Below are positions 11,430 through 22,739 of a DNA stretch of 64,000 bases, in pieces; position 1 is the first letter of the stretch, and every line of letters begins with the position of its first letter. The translations under genes were made by a program, and so were the position numbers. The notes beneath the pieces were generated by a model. It worked only from the letters and a program-made list of their open reading frames with translations, was not told where the DNA came from and made no database searches. This stretch comes from Thuidium tamariscinum (Eukaryota; Streptophyta; Bryopsida; Hypnales; Thuidiaceae), in NCBI GenBank assembly GCA_947034885.2, contig OX344757.2:5580001-5644000 (forward strand), in the 5' to 3' direction.

Positions 11430-11436
11430 GGGTTAA

Positions 11437-12277
11437 ATGATTGATTACTGGTGCTTCAACCTTAGTCACATTAGAAGATATTTGGAGCCATTGGAAGACT
11501 GCGGATTCTCAGATTGCGGGAACGCAATTTCTGTCATGTGAACAAAAATCCTATGTGGTCAAGAGAGTGCCACGTCATAATTTTTTTAAAATTAATTAAT
11601 TTATTTATTTCATATTTCAGGACCCCTAATTTTTTATTTTTTATTTTTTTTGGGATAAATGCTAGCTTGACAACGGCCGACCAGCAATTACAGGAACAAT
11701 TTCGGGGAATAGCCCCGAAACGGCCCTTTGGAGGCCTCAAATCCCCTCTAATGTTGGTTTAGACGGAACGCTGCTTGGCTGCCATCAGTCTGCCACGTGG
11801 CTCCATTTCAACTTCAGTGGCCTTTCATCCATTAAAAAAGCCTGTGGCTTCATGCGGGACGGCCACGTCAGCAAACCGAACAACAGAATGCACTACTAAT
11901 GAGTCACTTTCATCCGATCAGGCACGAATCAGATGAATTTCATTCATTCACTCCCATGATCAGCTCGTTTTAGGGTTTGAAGTTCGTCACTAACCTACTT
12001 GTCTGCTCATTTTTCCTAGCGAAAAAGGTTTCCTCTCGCAATCAAGCATTTGTTCGTGAATCCTCCTCCTCATCTCCTCATTCTGGTGAGTTTCTTGCAT
12101 TCTGGTGAGCTCTCTGCAACTTCTTTCGCGTTAATTGGTGGTGTATCCACAGAGCTACGCTTCAACAACATGCAGCTCAATGCATAGCTCTTTGCTTTCA
12201 CAGCATTTCCCGAAGGTGACGTAATTCTTTTTGGTAATTTGTTAACAGGTGTGTGAGGGAGCGTTGTAATTGCAGCG
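11437..12277 (+). promoter_or_regulatory. KAB1: Promoter and 5' UTR of KAB1
   Basis: Composition shifts from AT-rich repeat to moderate GC from about 11,650. A palindromic G-box core CACGTG (11794-11799, in CCACGTGG) and a second ACGT-core site CCACGTCA (11863-11870) lie 400-500 bp before the start codon. Such sites bind bZIP or bHLH factors and are common in light- or stress-responsive plant promoters. A 5' UTR intron is plausible, with donor GTGAG at 12086 and acceptor ending at 12248. The transcription start is not determined. Confidence 0.5.
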
Positions 12278-15200
12278 ATGGAGTACAGGAAATTGGGGCG
12301 AACGGGGTTGATGGTGAGTACCTTGAGCTATGGTGCATGGGTGAGCTTTGGCAACCAGCTGGACGTGAAGGCGGCCGCGGGCATCTTGTCTCGGTGTTGG
12401 GAATCCGGAGTGAACTTCTTCGACAATGCGGAGGTGTATGCCGATGGGAAGGCGGAGGAGATTATGGGCGCTGCCATCAAGCAGCTGGGATGGAAGCGCT
12501 CCGACCTTGTGATCTCCACCAAGCTTTTCTGGGGGGGAAGTGGACCGAATGATAAAGGACTCTCTCGTAAGCACATCGTCGAGGGCATCAAGGTGAGTTC
12601 CAGCCCTTTTTTTTTAGAATGCCAGATTTCTTGGATTTACAGTCGCCATTGCAAGATAGAAGAGGTCGTTGGATATGCAGGAAATCTAGACAATTGTCTA
12701 CAGACTCGTCTAATTTGAGGATACATGCCAAGTTTTGGTCCACAGAATCCTTCTTAAAGTTCACCAGGATGAGATGATTTTGTAACTGAGAAGACGAAGT
12801 GTGAAGTGAAACTGAGGGTTCACCATATAACAACCCCAGATCTCCTTAATTGCACTCTCTGTTGCAGAACTAGAAAAACAAAGCGGGTCATTTGATTTGC
12901 AGGGAAGCTGAACGACCATGTAAAGGATCGTCTAATTACCATCCAGGGTTTTGTCTGCAGAGAATATTACCTAAAATGCACCTAGATGAGACGATCTTGT
13001 AACTAAGAAGACTAAAGTATTGTAATCGAGATGACGAAGTTTGATGTAAAACATAGGTATGTGTTGCCCATTTTCTGGACAGCTGAATAAAAAATATTCC
13101 CTAAAGCACCGCATAATCATCCATAGTATGATTCCAAACTTTCCTCGAGAAGCCTCCTCTTTGTGAATTTTCTAAATTTATTCTGTGCTCTTGAAATTCA
13201 TGTTGATTACAAATTAAGCGTTCTTAATTAGATCAATGTGGTCGATCATTTCGTACATGGACATTGAGTGCTGACTCTTCTATTTCACCTTTAGCTAAGG
13301 TAATATGCTGTATGGGGGAAGTTTGATGTCCAGTTTCCGTCTTTCTTACCGTAAAATTAAGCAATTAACCAAAGTCTTATCACATTTTCTGTATGAGACG
13401 AACGTCACCAGAATCAGAGAAGTCATATGTTATGATCCATAAGATTTGCCGCAAGGTCTTCAAGAGTATAGCCAATCACATAACATGGAATTCTCGACTT
13501 CTATGAGTTTTCGTGTATGAATGCTTAGAAGACACTCACGAGATCTATGATGTGTCTATGCAGGGATCGCTGAAGCGCCTGGACATGGATTACGTGGATC
13601 TGGTGTATTGCCACCGCCCTGATGTTACAACTCCTATCGAAGAGACTGTGCGCGCCATGAATTGGGTGATTGATCAGGGGTATGCATTTTACTGGGGAAC
13701 CAGTGAGTGGTCCGCTCAGCAGATCACAGAGGCTTGGGAAGTTGCCAGTCGGCTCGATATAGTCGGGCCCGCAATGGAACAACCCGAATACAACATGTTT
13801 GAGCGTAGTAAGGTAAGGTTGCCAGCCCTTTTACAGTGGTTTTGAATAGCGCAATTGGAATCTTTCTTCAGTCCAATTGTATTTATCTTTTTGACCAACT
13901 TATGCAACGTTCTTCATCGATTCCGATGATATAAATTTTTTAACCCTTCCGTATTCTATCATATCGATCAATCAAACTGGTCCTTTGAGGGGTTACCTTG
14001 TCAATTTTCTCCACTAAATCCTGAGCTTGGTCCATGGTAATCCACACGCCGCCAGTCTAATGGCAGTTACTCTTTTACACTTTTTCGGTTTGTGGATCTT
14101 AGTGTACAGGTTCTGGTTCCTTGTATGTCGGCGGTTATTGTCATGGGATGTGGAGGAAGTGATGCCAGTGTTTAATGTTTTTGTGACAGGTGGAATATGA
14201 GTATGCTCCGCTGTACAAGAATTACGGGATTGGCCTTACTACTTGGAGCCCCCTTGCATCTGGTGTCCTGACAGGAAAATACTCGAAAGACCATATCCCC
14301 GAAGGCAGTCGCTTTGCGTTGGAGAATTATAAGGTTTGTGACTTTTGTGATGTCTGAGGTGCTGCTGAAAGAAGCGTTTCAGTAAAACTAGACTGTTTCA
14401 AGAATTTTCCCCACGATTCATTGCTGTAGTTTGGCCTCGCCATGGTTTACAGGGAGACCTTTGTATGATCACTGTGACCACGGGGAGCCTGCTTCGTGAT
14501 CATGGAGATGATTCTCTTTACCGAAACAGTCTTATTTTTCTGAAAACTTTGTTGAAGGTCGACGATTCCTGATAGTCGACGACTTAAGGTGAAAACATCT
14601 GAAAGTTAAAAGTCTGCAGAAATTTGACAAGGCCGTTTACTATCTCTATATTTATTGCTTGGAATTGACACCAACATTGCATGTGTGCAGAACCTGGCTA
14701 ATAAGTCTCTGGTGGATGATACCTTGAACAAAGTGGAAGGGTTGAAAGCTATTGCGCAGGAGATTGACGTTCCGTTGGCACAAATGGCTATAGCTTGGGT
14801 TGCTAAGAATCCGAACGTGAGCTCTGTCATCACCGGAGCCACCAAAGAGCATCAGGTAAATGGCAGTGTACACTTTTCATTCTATTTAGTGTGAGATTGT
14901 GGTGCAAGGCGAGCAATTGTTACAGTCCTGTCAAAAGCTGCAGTCTCCTCAATTTTGTGTCTTCCATTGGTTCTGTCAAGTTAGGGTTAATATTATATAA
15001 AATGCCACGCATAACAGAATGAAGAGTGTAGTGGTGTGGGCTGAAACATGCCAGTGAGTCTTGATGAAATGTGAAATGCGAATGCTTGCTGCCTTCAAGA
15101 GCATAAGGTAATTACTATTGTTATGGTCACTATTGAGGTTTGCCGATCTAATTGCGACACATCGAAGAGCCTGATTCTGAAATCTTGGTGCTGTCATGTT

Positions 15201-15472
15201 CTGTGTTGCAATTAGGTCAGCGTCACAATTAGCACTGCAAATGGGGGGACTTCTTTGCCTTCTTTAGAACTCCGCGCTTGCACTTCGGGGTCCTGTCCGG
15301 GTTGCACAAGAGACAAGTATTTGCCTGAGTTGAGTTGTGTGTCTGGGTGAATGTGCAGGTGGTCGAGAATATGAAATCCCTGGAAGTTCTCCCCAAACTA
15401 ACACCGCAGATCATGGAGAAGATTGAGAAAGTGATCAGCACAAAGCCAGAGGCGCCGAAGTCCTTCAGATGA
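12278..15472 (+). CDS. KAB1: Voltage-gated K+ channel beta subunit (aldo-keto reductase family)
   Basis: Five exons join in frame: 12278-12592, 13564-13812, 14190-14333, 14691-14855 and 15359-15472, all with GT-AG introns, giving 328 aa, the same length as Arabidopsis KAB1. The protein is an AKR6-type TIM-barrel oxidoreductase. KAB proteins bind NADPH and associate with Shaker-type K+ channels at the plasma membrane, tuning channel abundance or gating. Visible motifs: N-terminal '[12 protein letters not shown]', the AKR tetrad D49, Y54, K82 and H122 (in 'CHRPD'), the family signature '[14 protein letters not shown]', 'QPEYNMFER', '[19 protein letters not shown]', and 'SSVITGAT' for cofactor binding near the C-terminus. 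The start at 12278 is the first ATG after the putative leader intron and gives the canonical N-terminus. The gene is convergent with the DUF2921 gene, 690 bp apart. No breaks are seen. Confidence 0.95.
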
Positions 15473-16162
15473 ACTGCTCCTTGAAGAAATTTGCATACCA
15501 ATTCTCGGAGGTGTAGAGTTCGGTTTGTGCATACAGATTTTGTCCATTATATGGATCCTCATGGATTCGGTAAACCTCGAGGCTTGAGAGCATTATTGGA
15601 CATAATGCCTGGTTGTTCATCTCGATCAACTAGTCAATAAGAACGTCTTGTTCTGTGTATTCGGGTCCAATAATCTCACAAATTTTTCTCCTCACATTGT
15701 TTGTTACTCCAAGAAGTGTGCACATTCACCTAGGACCCTAGGACCAAGGTACAACGCCTTCACTTGCATAATTTTGTTGCCATGTTATGCACCTATTCCT
15801 ACTTCTATACTCGTTCCTTTTAGGCATGTTAGTATGTAACCCGCACTCGGAATTGAAGTTGCTCCGTCACTGTGATTTGATAACGAGCTGTTCACAAACA
15901 GTGTGATTGCAGACAAATTTTGCAATAGAAGAGATCAAATTTTGGGGTATATAATGTCTGTTAACAGAACTGTCGAATTTATGACAGGAAATTCGGTAAT
16001 ATTGTACATAAATTGCGTTGATCGTCAAGAGACCGGCCCCGGGAGCTACTTCGACTGTAGCTAGTAGAGGGAACCTTACTGATACATATATTTTTTTGAA
16101 CAAATGGGAAGACGCACTGCATTGAAAGAGAACCTTACTAATGATCGGCGATCAGAAGCATG
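15473..16162. other. 3' UTRs of two convergent genes
   Basis: The stretch lies between the KAB1 stop codon and the stop codon of the reverse-strand DUF2921 gene. Probable polyadenylation regions for both are here. No additional gene is visible. Confidence 0.5.
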
Positions 16163-18244
16163 TCATACGAAGGGAGTTTGGGTAACAGTGCGCCAGGATG
16201 GACGATTCACTGGTGGCGCAGCCTCAAACTGGAAGTGCACAGCAAGGACTAGGAGCGCCGAGCAAAAGCTGACCCCGATCTCCCACCACGGTACGACAAC
16301 CCTCTCGAAGAAGCCGTAAGAATTCAGGTAGGGATCATACCAGGCGAAGATCGGCACGAGCTGAAACTGCTTGGCGACGCGGAAGGCGAACGGCAGAGCC
16401 TGCAGGAAAGGCAGGCCGGCGTAGAACCACGCGCTCAACGGGCGCCCTTGGACCTCCCACCTCCAGTTTCCCAGCACCTGTGGCACCAGGAACAAGCTCA
16501 CCATCATTCCCGTCACATTGTTCATAAATGATCCCCACAGTGCCTCCCAGGATATCGGTGTCACACTGCGAGGAGCGCCAGTCACCCCTATGTCGCCCAA
16601 GGAATCCGGAAACCCTAACAATCCGACGATGACGCAAAAGATTATAAGAGTAGCGAGCACCAGCGGCCCGTCGCTAGGCGGATCCTTGGCGCCAGGCCGT
16701 CCCCTGCGCACTTTCAACTGCATGATCCTCCGCCTGTCGCCGATTTTGAGGATGATTAACATGTACATGAAGAGGGCCGCCGTTGTCATGAACTCGTAGG
16801 ACACATACATAACCCACGCCGAGGTTTCGTAGAAGTTCAAATCCGCCGCGGAGCCGAAATGGGCTAACAACTCATCCCTGTATCCTCTCATTTGGAATGC
16901 CTGGAAAGCGGGCATCTTGGAGAGATGGTGGATGAGCTGAATGCCCAGCATGCCCATAGACACAAACGGCAGCGCTTCCTCGTTGTTCCTGCCATGATTG
17001 ATCTGCATCCCAACGGAGACGAGTCCTAGAACTAGTAGCAAAACCCAACCGGCGGTTTTGACTCGCCGGTGGCTGTCGATTGAAAAATCCTTCGGACTAT
17101 TCGGAAAGAAAATAGTTCGTTCCACGGTGTCGAAGTAGAGAGGATCATCGTTATCGCTCTTACTGCGAAGCTCAAATTTCAGGACCCTCTGCGAGTTCCA
17201 GCGAGGGTTCACCGGCGGGTAATGCAGCGTGACGGCCACGGCGCAGTCTTCTGAGCTCGAATTCAAATTCTGGAGATGCTTCTTGCGATCCCTAATACGG
17301 GATCGTGCAATTTTTGGTAGATCCCCTGATGATACCTCTACTGCTCCTCCTTGGCTATGTGGTATATGTACATCTTCCGTGCACCCTTCCAAGTGCATTT
17401 TGCCAGTGACCGGATAATAGACGCCCTCGGCGAGAATCTCCAAGCCTAGAACGCGAATTCGGACGAAGACATCGAAGGAACGGCTACCCTGAAAGTGATT
17501 GTCATGAATCGGATAATGCCACTGTCGGCAGGATTCCCCGTAGTATCCGCCCGTGTAGAAGAATTTGCCACTGCCGTTCACCAAGCACGAATCCACAGCT
17601 ACGACTTGGAGCTCTTCGATGGCGACCGACGTATCCCAATCCATGACCGCGAGATGGTCCCAGTTGCATCGATCCTTCGATGGGGGAAAACTCGGAAATC
17701 TGTCACCTCTGTAGTTGTTTTGCGGAGACCGACTAGCTGCAGCCGCAGCTTCCGCCCTGGCTATGGCGATTCGGGTCTCATCGTGAGCGAAGAAGTATTT
17801 TTGCCATCGCCCAAACGGACTCTGGACCTTGAAGTCGCAGTCATCCTTCGAGTCTGGAAACTTTGTTGGTAATTCCGGATTGCTTGACGAAAGATGCGTT
17901 GCTACGTCACCTCTGTTGTTGTCTTGTGGTGGACTAGCTGCTTCCTCTGTTGGGGTCTCATTGTGGGAGTCGGAGTGCTCCCACCACGACCACCAAGACG
18001 GCAAGCGATCGGAGACAGCATTGTGCGCTTGTGTCTGGAGAGATTTGACTTGCGCAATATATTCCGGCACGGCCTGTTCCGCGCGCTCGCGGTCAGCATA
18101 CTGCGCTATTACCTGCAGTCCGGGGAGGAGATCTGCAACGTAGTCTCGCACATGTCGGGCGCTACACAGGTCAGGATTCGACAATGCAATAACGTGAAGA
18201 ACAAGCACCCAAAGCTTCAAATCGCAAACCCTCATGAAATTCAT
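16163..18244 (-). CDS. DUF2921 membrane protein (FLY1/TUL1-like, no RING)
   Basis: A single uninterrupted 693-aa reading frame. An N-terminal signal peptide (about residues 8-29, hydrophobic, ending near 'LCSAR') is followed by a lumenal or extracellular region of ~370 aa. This region holds cysteines and the DUF2921 landmarks 'GVYYPVTGKMHLEGC' (275-288), 'CAVAVTLHYPPVNP' (334-347) and 'RSKSDNDDPLYFD' (360-372). About seven hydrophobic segments follow, roughly at 398-415, 424-442, 475-500, 526-546, 570-592, 605-622 and 650-672. In Arabidopsis the relatives FLYING SAUCER 1/2 add a C-terminal RING and act as endomembrane E3 ligases controlling pectin methylesterification. Other DUF2921 proteins lack the RING, as here, so ligase activity should not be assumed. 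The intronless structure contrasts with the other genes in the window. Residues 80-130 are low-complexity and probably disordered. Confidence 0.82.
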   Translation of the reverse strand: MNFMRVCDLKLWVLVLHVIALSNPDLCSARHVRDYVADLLPGLQVIAQYADRERAEQAVPEYIAQVKSLQTQAHNAVSDRLPSWWSWWEHSDSHNETPTEEAASPPQDNNRGDVATHLSSSNPELPTKFPDSKDDCDFKVQSPFGRWQKYFFAHDETRIAIARAEAAAAASRSPQNNYRGDRFPSFPPSKDRCNWDHLAVMDWDTSVAIEELQVVAVDSCLVNGSGKFFYTGGYYGESCRQWHYPIHDNHFQGSRSFDVFVRIRVLGLEILAEGVYYPVTGKMHLEGCTEDVHIPHSQGGAVEVSSGDLPKIARSRIRDRKKHLQNLNSSSEDCAVAVTLHYPPVNPRWNSQRVLKFELRSKSDNDDPLYFDTVERTIFFPNSPKDFSIDSHRRVKTAGWVLLLVLGLVSVGMQINHGRNNEEALPFVSMGMLGIQLIHHLSKMPAFQAFQMRGYRDELLAHFGSAADLNFYETSAWVMYVSYEFMTTAALFMYMLIILKIGDRRRIMQLKVRRGRPGAKDPPSDGPLVLATLIIFCVIVGLLGFPDSLGDIGVTGAPRSVTPISWEALWGSFMNNVTGMMVSLFLVPQVLGNWRWEVQGRPLSAWFYAGLPFLQALPFAFRVAKQFQLVPIFAWYDPYLNSYGFFERVVVPWWEIGVSFCSALLVLAVHFQFEAAPPVNRPSWRTVTQTPFV

Positions 18245-19249
18245 GGCAGACTAACTAGCTACCGGTGTCGATCTCAAAGGGGGAAATGAAGCAGGATTTC
18301 TCCTGTCGCAGATACGAAGTCAAGCATCTCTCTCAAGTGATTGAGCCTGACGACGGATTTACAGATTGATGAGACGTTCTTGTACCGATCCGCATGGTCA
18401 GTTTGTCTTGCAATTTTCCATTCGACCGCTTATTGCCTCGCAAGTCAGTGGACACACTTTTCAATGCATCAGGTTTGACATCTTGGTGCATTTTAATTTG
18501 CAACAATTCTTTTTTATTTGTATCGAGGACCAATTCATGCATAATACTCCACCTACCCATTTCGAATGTAGATAAATTTATACTGTTACACACATATCAA
18601 CCTTGTAATCTAACAACTTGTTAGGCTGAGTACCTTCAATTCATCACAACCAAGCTGTGATCTTGAATTCATCACAAGTTCACAACAGCATCGTTAGCAC
18701 TGCAGATTGAATTATCGGCAAAGCACTCGACCGATGTACGACGATGCCAAGTACGTGAGTTATTGATCGGGACAGGAATTTGGTGGTAGACGAATTGATT
18801 GGCGATTTAATAAGGACTACTTTACAGGTGCTGTGTCTCGAAAGTCAAGAGGAATGATTTGTCTGTAAATTGGGAATGGTCTACGGGTATCATGATACAA
18901 GGAGGAAGGACCTTCGGATCAGTGTTTTATTTTTATTTTAAGAGAATCTGGATTTGGGCTCCAGGTGAGAAGTAAGTGGTTGAGGGTAGGTGACAGTCAA
19001 ATTTACTTTTGGTGCAAAATTTAGCTCCAAGTTAGGAATTTGTGTAAGCTATATGGCTTCAAAACAAAAAACCCAAAAAATATCTTCACCAACTACAACT
19101 CTTAGATTGGTGCAAAATGGGATGTACATGAAAGTTTAAGCACATGAACTACAACTCATTCATGTATTTGGGCTTCAAAGTTCAATATCTTCCTAATTCA
19201 TGTGCATGAAGTTTTAAATGGTTTCTACACCAAAAATGCAACCTCAAAG
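18245..19249. other. Upstream region of the DUF2921 gene and intergenic DNA
   Basis: About 18,245-18,900 has moderate GC and should hold the reverse-strand promoter and leader. Beyond that it is AT-rich. Short ORFs on both strands show no recognisable domain. Confidence 0.5.
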
Positions 19250-19470
19250 ATTGCAATTGGAAGGAAAAGACTATTTCACACACTTTATGACACTTTGGAA
19301 CATGTGGCATGACTTTATTATTCCCAACCTTGAAAATGGAAAAAAAATACATTCCAAGCTTTGATTGAAAACCTCTTCTGGCCTTGGTTGAAAATAGTTG
19401 CATTCTACAAGTTGGGTATGGGTTCCTCGTCGGGAATATGTGGTTTTACCTTAATCGATCCACAACCTTT
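19250..19470 (+). repeat. Repeat family C, partial copy
   Basis: Matches 7988-8165 in the same orientation and 2160-2340 in reverse: 'ggaacatgtggcatga', 'cccaaccttgaaaatg', 'acattccaagctttga'. Confidence 0.6.
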
Positions 19471-19787
19471 GTAACACAATTAGTGTTTTTTGTGGACTTC
19501 CTTGTTCTAAAACAAAGATGGCTTCCAAATTATTTATTGCACCAATTTTCTGGAGAAATTTGAAGTTAGGAGGGCAAATTCATTTGGTGACAATGTTGAA
19601 TTGAGAGGCAAATATTTGGCTTCAAAATCTATTTTAAGCATTGCAACAAACAAAAGTAGGCAACAATTTTTTCCCCTAAGAAACTATTGCAAGTGCAAGA
19701 ACTATAAGCTTCTCTGTAGTCTAGGTTTTGTCTAAATCCCACAAAACCCAGGACTATAGTATAGGAGTTCAAATCTAGAGGAATGAT
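19471..19787. other. AT-rich intergenic DNA
   Basis: Nothing recognised. Confidence 0.4.
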
Positions 19788-21653
19788 CAAATAGTCTAAC
19801 GGCTAAAGTCACTTGTAATTGGAAATGGAATAGGAAATACACATTAATAACACTTAAAATTCTAACAACTAGTATTCACTCTTATTCCTAAGTATACAAA
19901 TTTGTTGGCTAGTCTTTAATAATGCTATAGATGCATGAGTGCAGTCCTAGTTTTAGATTAGTGTGTGGCTCAATTTCTATAAACAATTAGTCGTGTAGAC
20001 CAACAATTTGTCATGCATGATATAGACTTAATGCAATTTAAATATAATATTATATATAACAACAATTGAATAACACATGGTTCATTAATTACTGGTAATT
20101 GTCTTTACCAAACAAATTGTTGTTGTTACTACTTAGCTATCCAAATTACTAATTAGGATGCACAAGGAAATAGTCCCTGTTCTATCTAAAAACAATTTAT
20201 CACTATCTAAATGTAAGGCATGAGTGTGTAATGCGAGCTCTTTATTTATCTGCACAACTTCACAACCATTGGTTAAAGTATCCCATCAAAATATTATTTA
20301 CGATTAGTCTTCTAATTTCCAATTCACAACAAGTGGTTGGAATTTAACCTTAACAAGGCCAAACACCAAACACTAAGTTGAAAACAATTTGTTTTATATA
20401 CAATCTCATATAAATACCAAATCTTCCTTCTCAACAACCATATCTAACAAACTTAACTCAACAATTTGTTCATACAATTCTAACCAATAATTAATTCTTT
20501 ACAAATTTCCTTTTTAACAACAAATGGTTTATCAAAGTATTATTTTCTAAATTATTAATCTGTATATCAAACCTATAATAATCAACAATAAATACAACTT
20601 TCAACAATTTGTTCAAAATCTCTGGTTACCTATAGAATACCCAGCCAAACAGTTCTAACTAATTATTTACAAAAATAATATTTGTCAACAACTAGTCTGA
20701 GCAACTAACATGCAATGATTAATTGAATAAAAAAATTCCAAAACAAATGGTTAGTATAAATTCAAATAACTAAACCATTCATTTTACAATTTGTTTGCGG
20801 CTATAAAAACACAAGCTCTATAATTAACCAATGGACTTTAAATAACTTGTATACTATACAACTGGTCTCAAAGCCATCACAACAATTAATCTGTAATTAC
20901 TTCCAATGTTAAAACCTTTATTTTCTAACAATTTCCCACAAATTGACTAATTGTAGTTCACAAAATAAAACTGAAATTTTACATAACAACCCAAATTAAT
21001 TATCTTCCCAACTAGTTGTTGATGCAGCTTACTCCAATCAAGCTCCACACAAACTAGGAACCACAACAATTAGTCAATTTCATACAAAACAATCGATTGA
21101 CATAAGCTTTTATAACACAAATTGTTTTGTATATTAATTAACAATATCCAGGACAATTAGTTTTAAATAACACAATAACACACAATTTGTTTAGGTCTTG
21201 GAGTTAACCACATCCATTATACCAAAACAATTAATCATAACCATAAGTACAATTAGTGGCATAAACATAATATGTTGCAATTCAATTTCGTATATTAGTT
21301 ATTAACCTCCAAAACAAATAGTTTCCATTTAATGTAGTAATGCAGAATTTGTTCCTATTTAAAGATTAATATCATTTATAATATTCTCATTGAATTGGAC
21401 AATTGTTAAATGACTTTATAAGAGATCATATCAATGAAATTTCCAAAACAACACAGATTCAACATGAAATGTTCCCAATTTGTTCACCTTAGTCAAATAT
21501 TTCCATTGATATAACTACTAGTTGATTAGAATTTGGTTCCAAATTAATCAATCGTAACATTCTACTTTGACTATTTGTAATCAATGAGTTTTCAATATCA
21601 ATTTAATTAACCTTATATGACTTCAAAATATAACCAATAGTTCCACCATATTA

Positions 21654-21878
21654 TCAATAGAGATTTATAAAACAAGTAATAATCAAAGAGCTCACAAAAA
21701 TTGCTTGTGGCCTGTTCTCACCAAGAAAGCTTAACCAATTGTTAGATCTTTTGTTGTCTCTGCTAAGGGTCCTCTTCCGCAGCATCTCCATTTTTACTGC
21801 GACTATTTGTTGGTTGCCATTGCATCCATCTTCTTTCCCCAACAATTCTCCATTCACACACACACAAACTGACTCCAC
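21654..21878 (-). CDS. Possible small ORF (74 aa), unrecognised
   Basis: This short stretch inside the CAANTNGT array is more GC-rich than its surroundings. The reverse-strand frame begins 'MESVCVCVNGELLGKEDG' and has a charged middle and a hydrophobic C-terminal end. No domain is recognised and no splice context is evident. It may be a decayed exon or chance. Confidence 0.15.
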   Translation of the reverse strand: MESVCVCVNGELLGKEDGCNGNQQIVAVKMEMLRKRTLSRDNKRSNNWLSFLGENRPQAIFVSSLIITCFINLY

Positions 21879-22215
21879 TCCTTAAATTAGTAAATTCAAC
21901 ATTTCAGGACAAATCACATTCACAAATGAAAATGTGATTTGTTGGTACTCCTTACAATATCCCCAGATTCTATAACAAATCTCTTGTGGAATCACACATA
22001 TTCCTAGGCAAACCATTAAAACTATATTCTCCAATTCATACACCGGATAGACAAAGGTATTTAAACAATTTGTTCAATACATCAAAAAAACAATAATCCA
22101 ATCAATGTAAAGTAACATGCACAAAGTAAATCAACAACTTATTTACACACCTAAGCACACAAATACAATTGGTCACCCAAACATACACAATCAAGCACCA
22201 AATTTCCACAAAATT

Positions 22216-22318
22216 CAATCACTGGATACACAACAAAACAAATTGTACACGCCTCCACCCCAAGTCCAATCACTGGATACACACACAAAGACAAACAATT
22301 TGTAAAATACACTTATAT
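22216..22318 (+). repeat. Two-copy ~51-bp direct repeat
   Basis: 'caatcactggatacac' occurs at about 22216 and again at 22267, each followed by a CA-rich stretch and then a CAANTNGT octamer. This shows local duplication within the motif array. Confidence 0.7.
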
Positions 22319-22739
22319 TAAAACTTGAAGGAGTTCATCATTATAGGACTCAAGAACAATTGATCACCGGAAAGAAATTCGAGAAAACCGAGAGAGTAGG
22401 GGAAAGAACAACGAATTGTAAGACTATATGTTGGAAGAGAGGAGAGGAGAAACCGACTGAACTACCAGCTGACTAATTGTCTGCCGATCCAAGACAAATA
22501 GTTCATGTAGTAACTACTAATTATCATTTACTTAATTAATAGAAAAACTATAACTATTGGTCTATCTTCTCACTTTAATTAACCAAAATTGAGAGTTTAC
22601 TAATAGTTTTCAATAGTAAAAGACAAATGGTAAAATTCAAAAATTACAAGATGACTACATTCTCAAACTTCAAACTATAGAATTGCCAATCAAAGTCAAT
22701 GATACTAAAACTTGCAAGTCACAAACTACAACAATTTGT

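Larger units (their letters stand above)
8218..11436 (+). mobile_element. TTAA MITE family M1, copy 3, split by a nested element
   Basis: 8218-8431 matches M1 copies 1 and 2 up to the internal TTAA (8428-8431) close to the right end. The match then breaks for a ~3.0-kb insertion. The missing last bases, GGG followed by TTAA, appear at 11430-11436. With the insertion removed, the end reads as in copy 1: GTTTAAGGG followed by TTAA. Confidence 0.75.
19788..22739 (+). repeat. Dense non-tandem array of the octamer CAANTNGT
   Basis: I counted about 29 plus-strand matches to CAANTNGT in ~2.95 kb, for example near 19788, 19866, 19984, 20004, 20113, 20385, 20462, 20521, 20605, 20689, 20744, 20787, 20859, 21009, 21067, 21118, 21154, 21183, 21250, 21315, 21476, 22066, 22166, 22239, 22296, 22495, 22624 and 22732. 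The variable positions take CAATTTGT, CAATTAGT, CAAATGGT, CAACTAGT and similar forms. Spacing is irregular (about 20-600 bp, commonly 40-110) and the intervening sequence is not repeated, so this is not an ordinary satellite. From base composition I roughly expect fewer than one or two matches in this length. A few reverse-strand forms also occur. No long ORF spans it. Confidence 0.75.

Noticed and set aside
12242-12591. Alternative-frame and minus-strand ORFs over KAB1 exon 1
   Set aside because: They overlap a strongly conserved aldo-keto reductase exon in other frames and have no family match.
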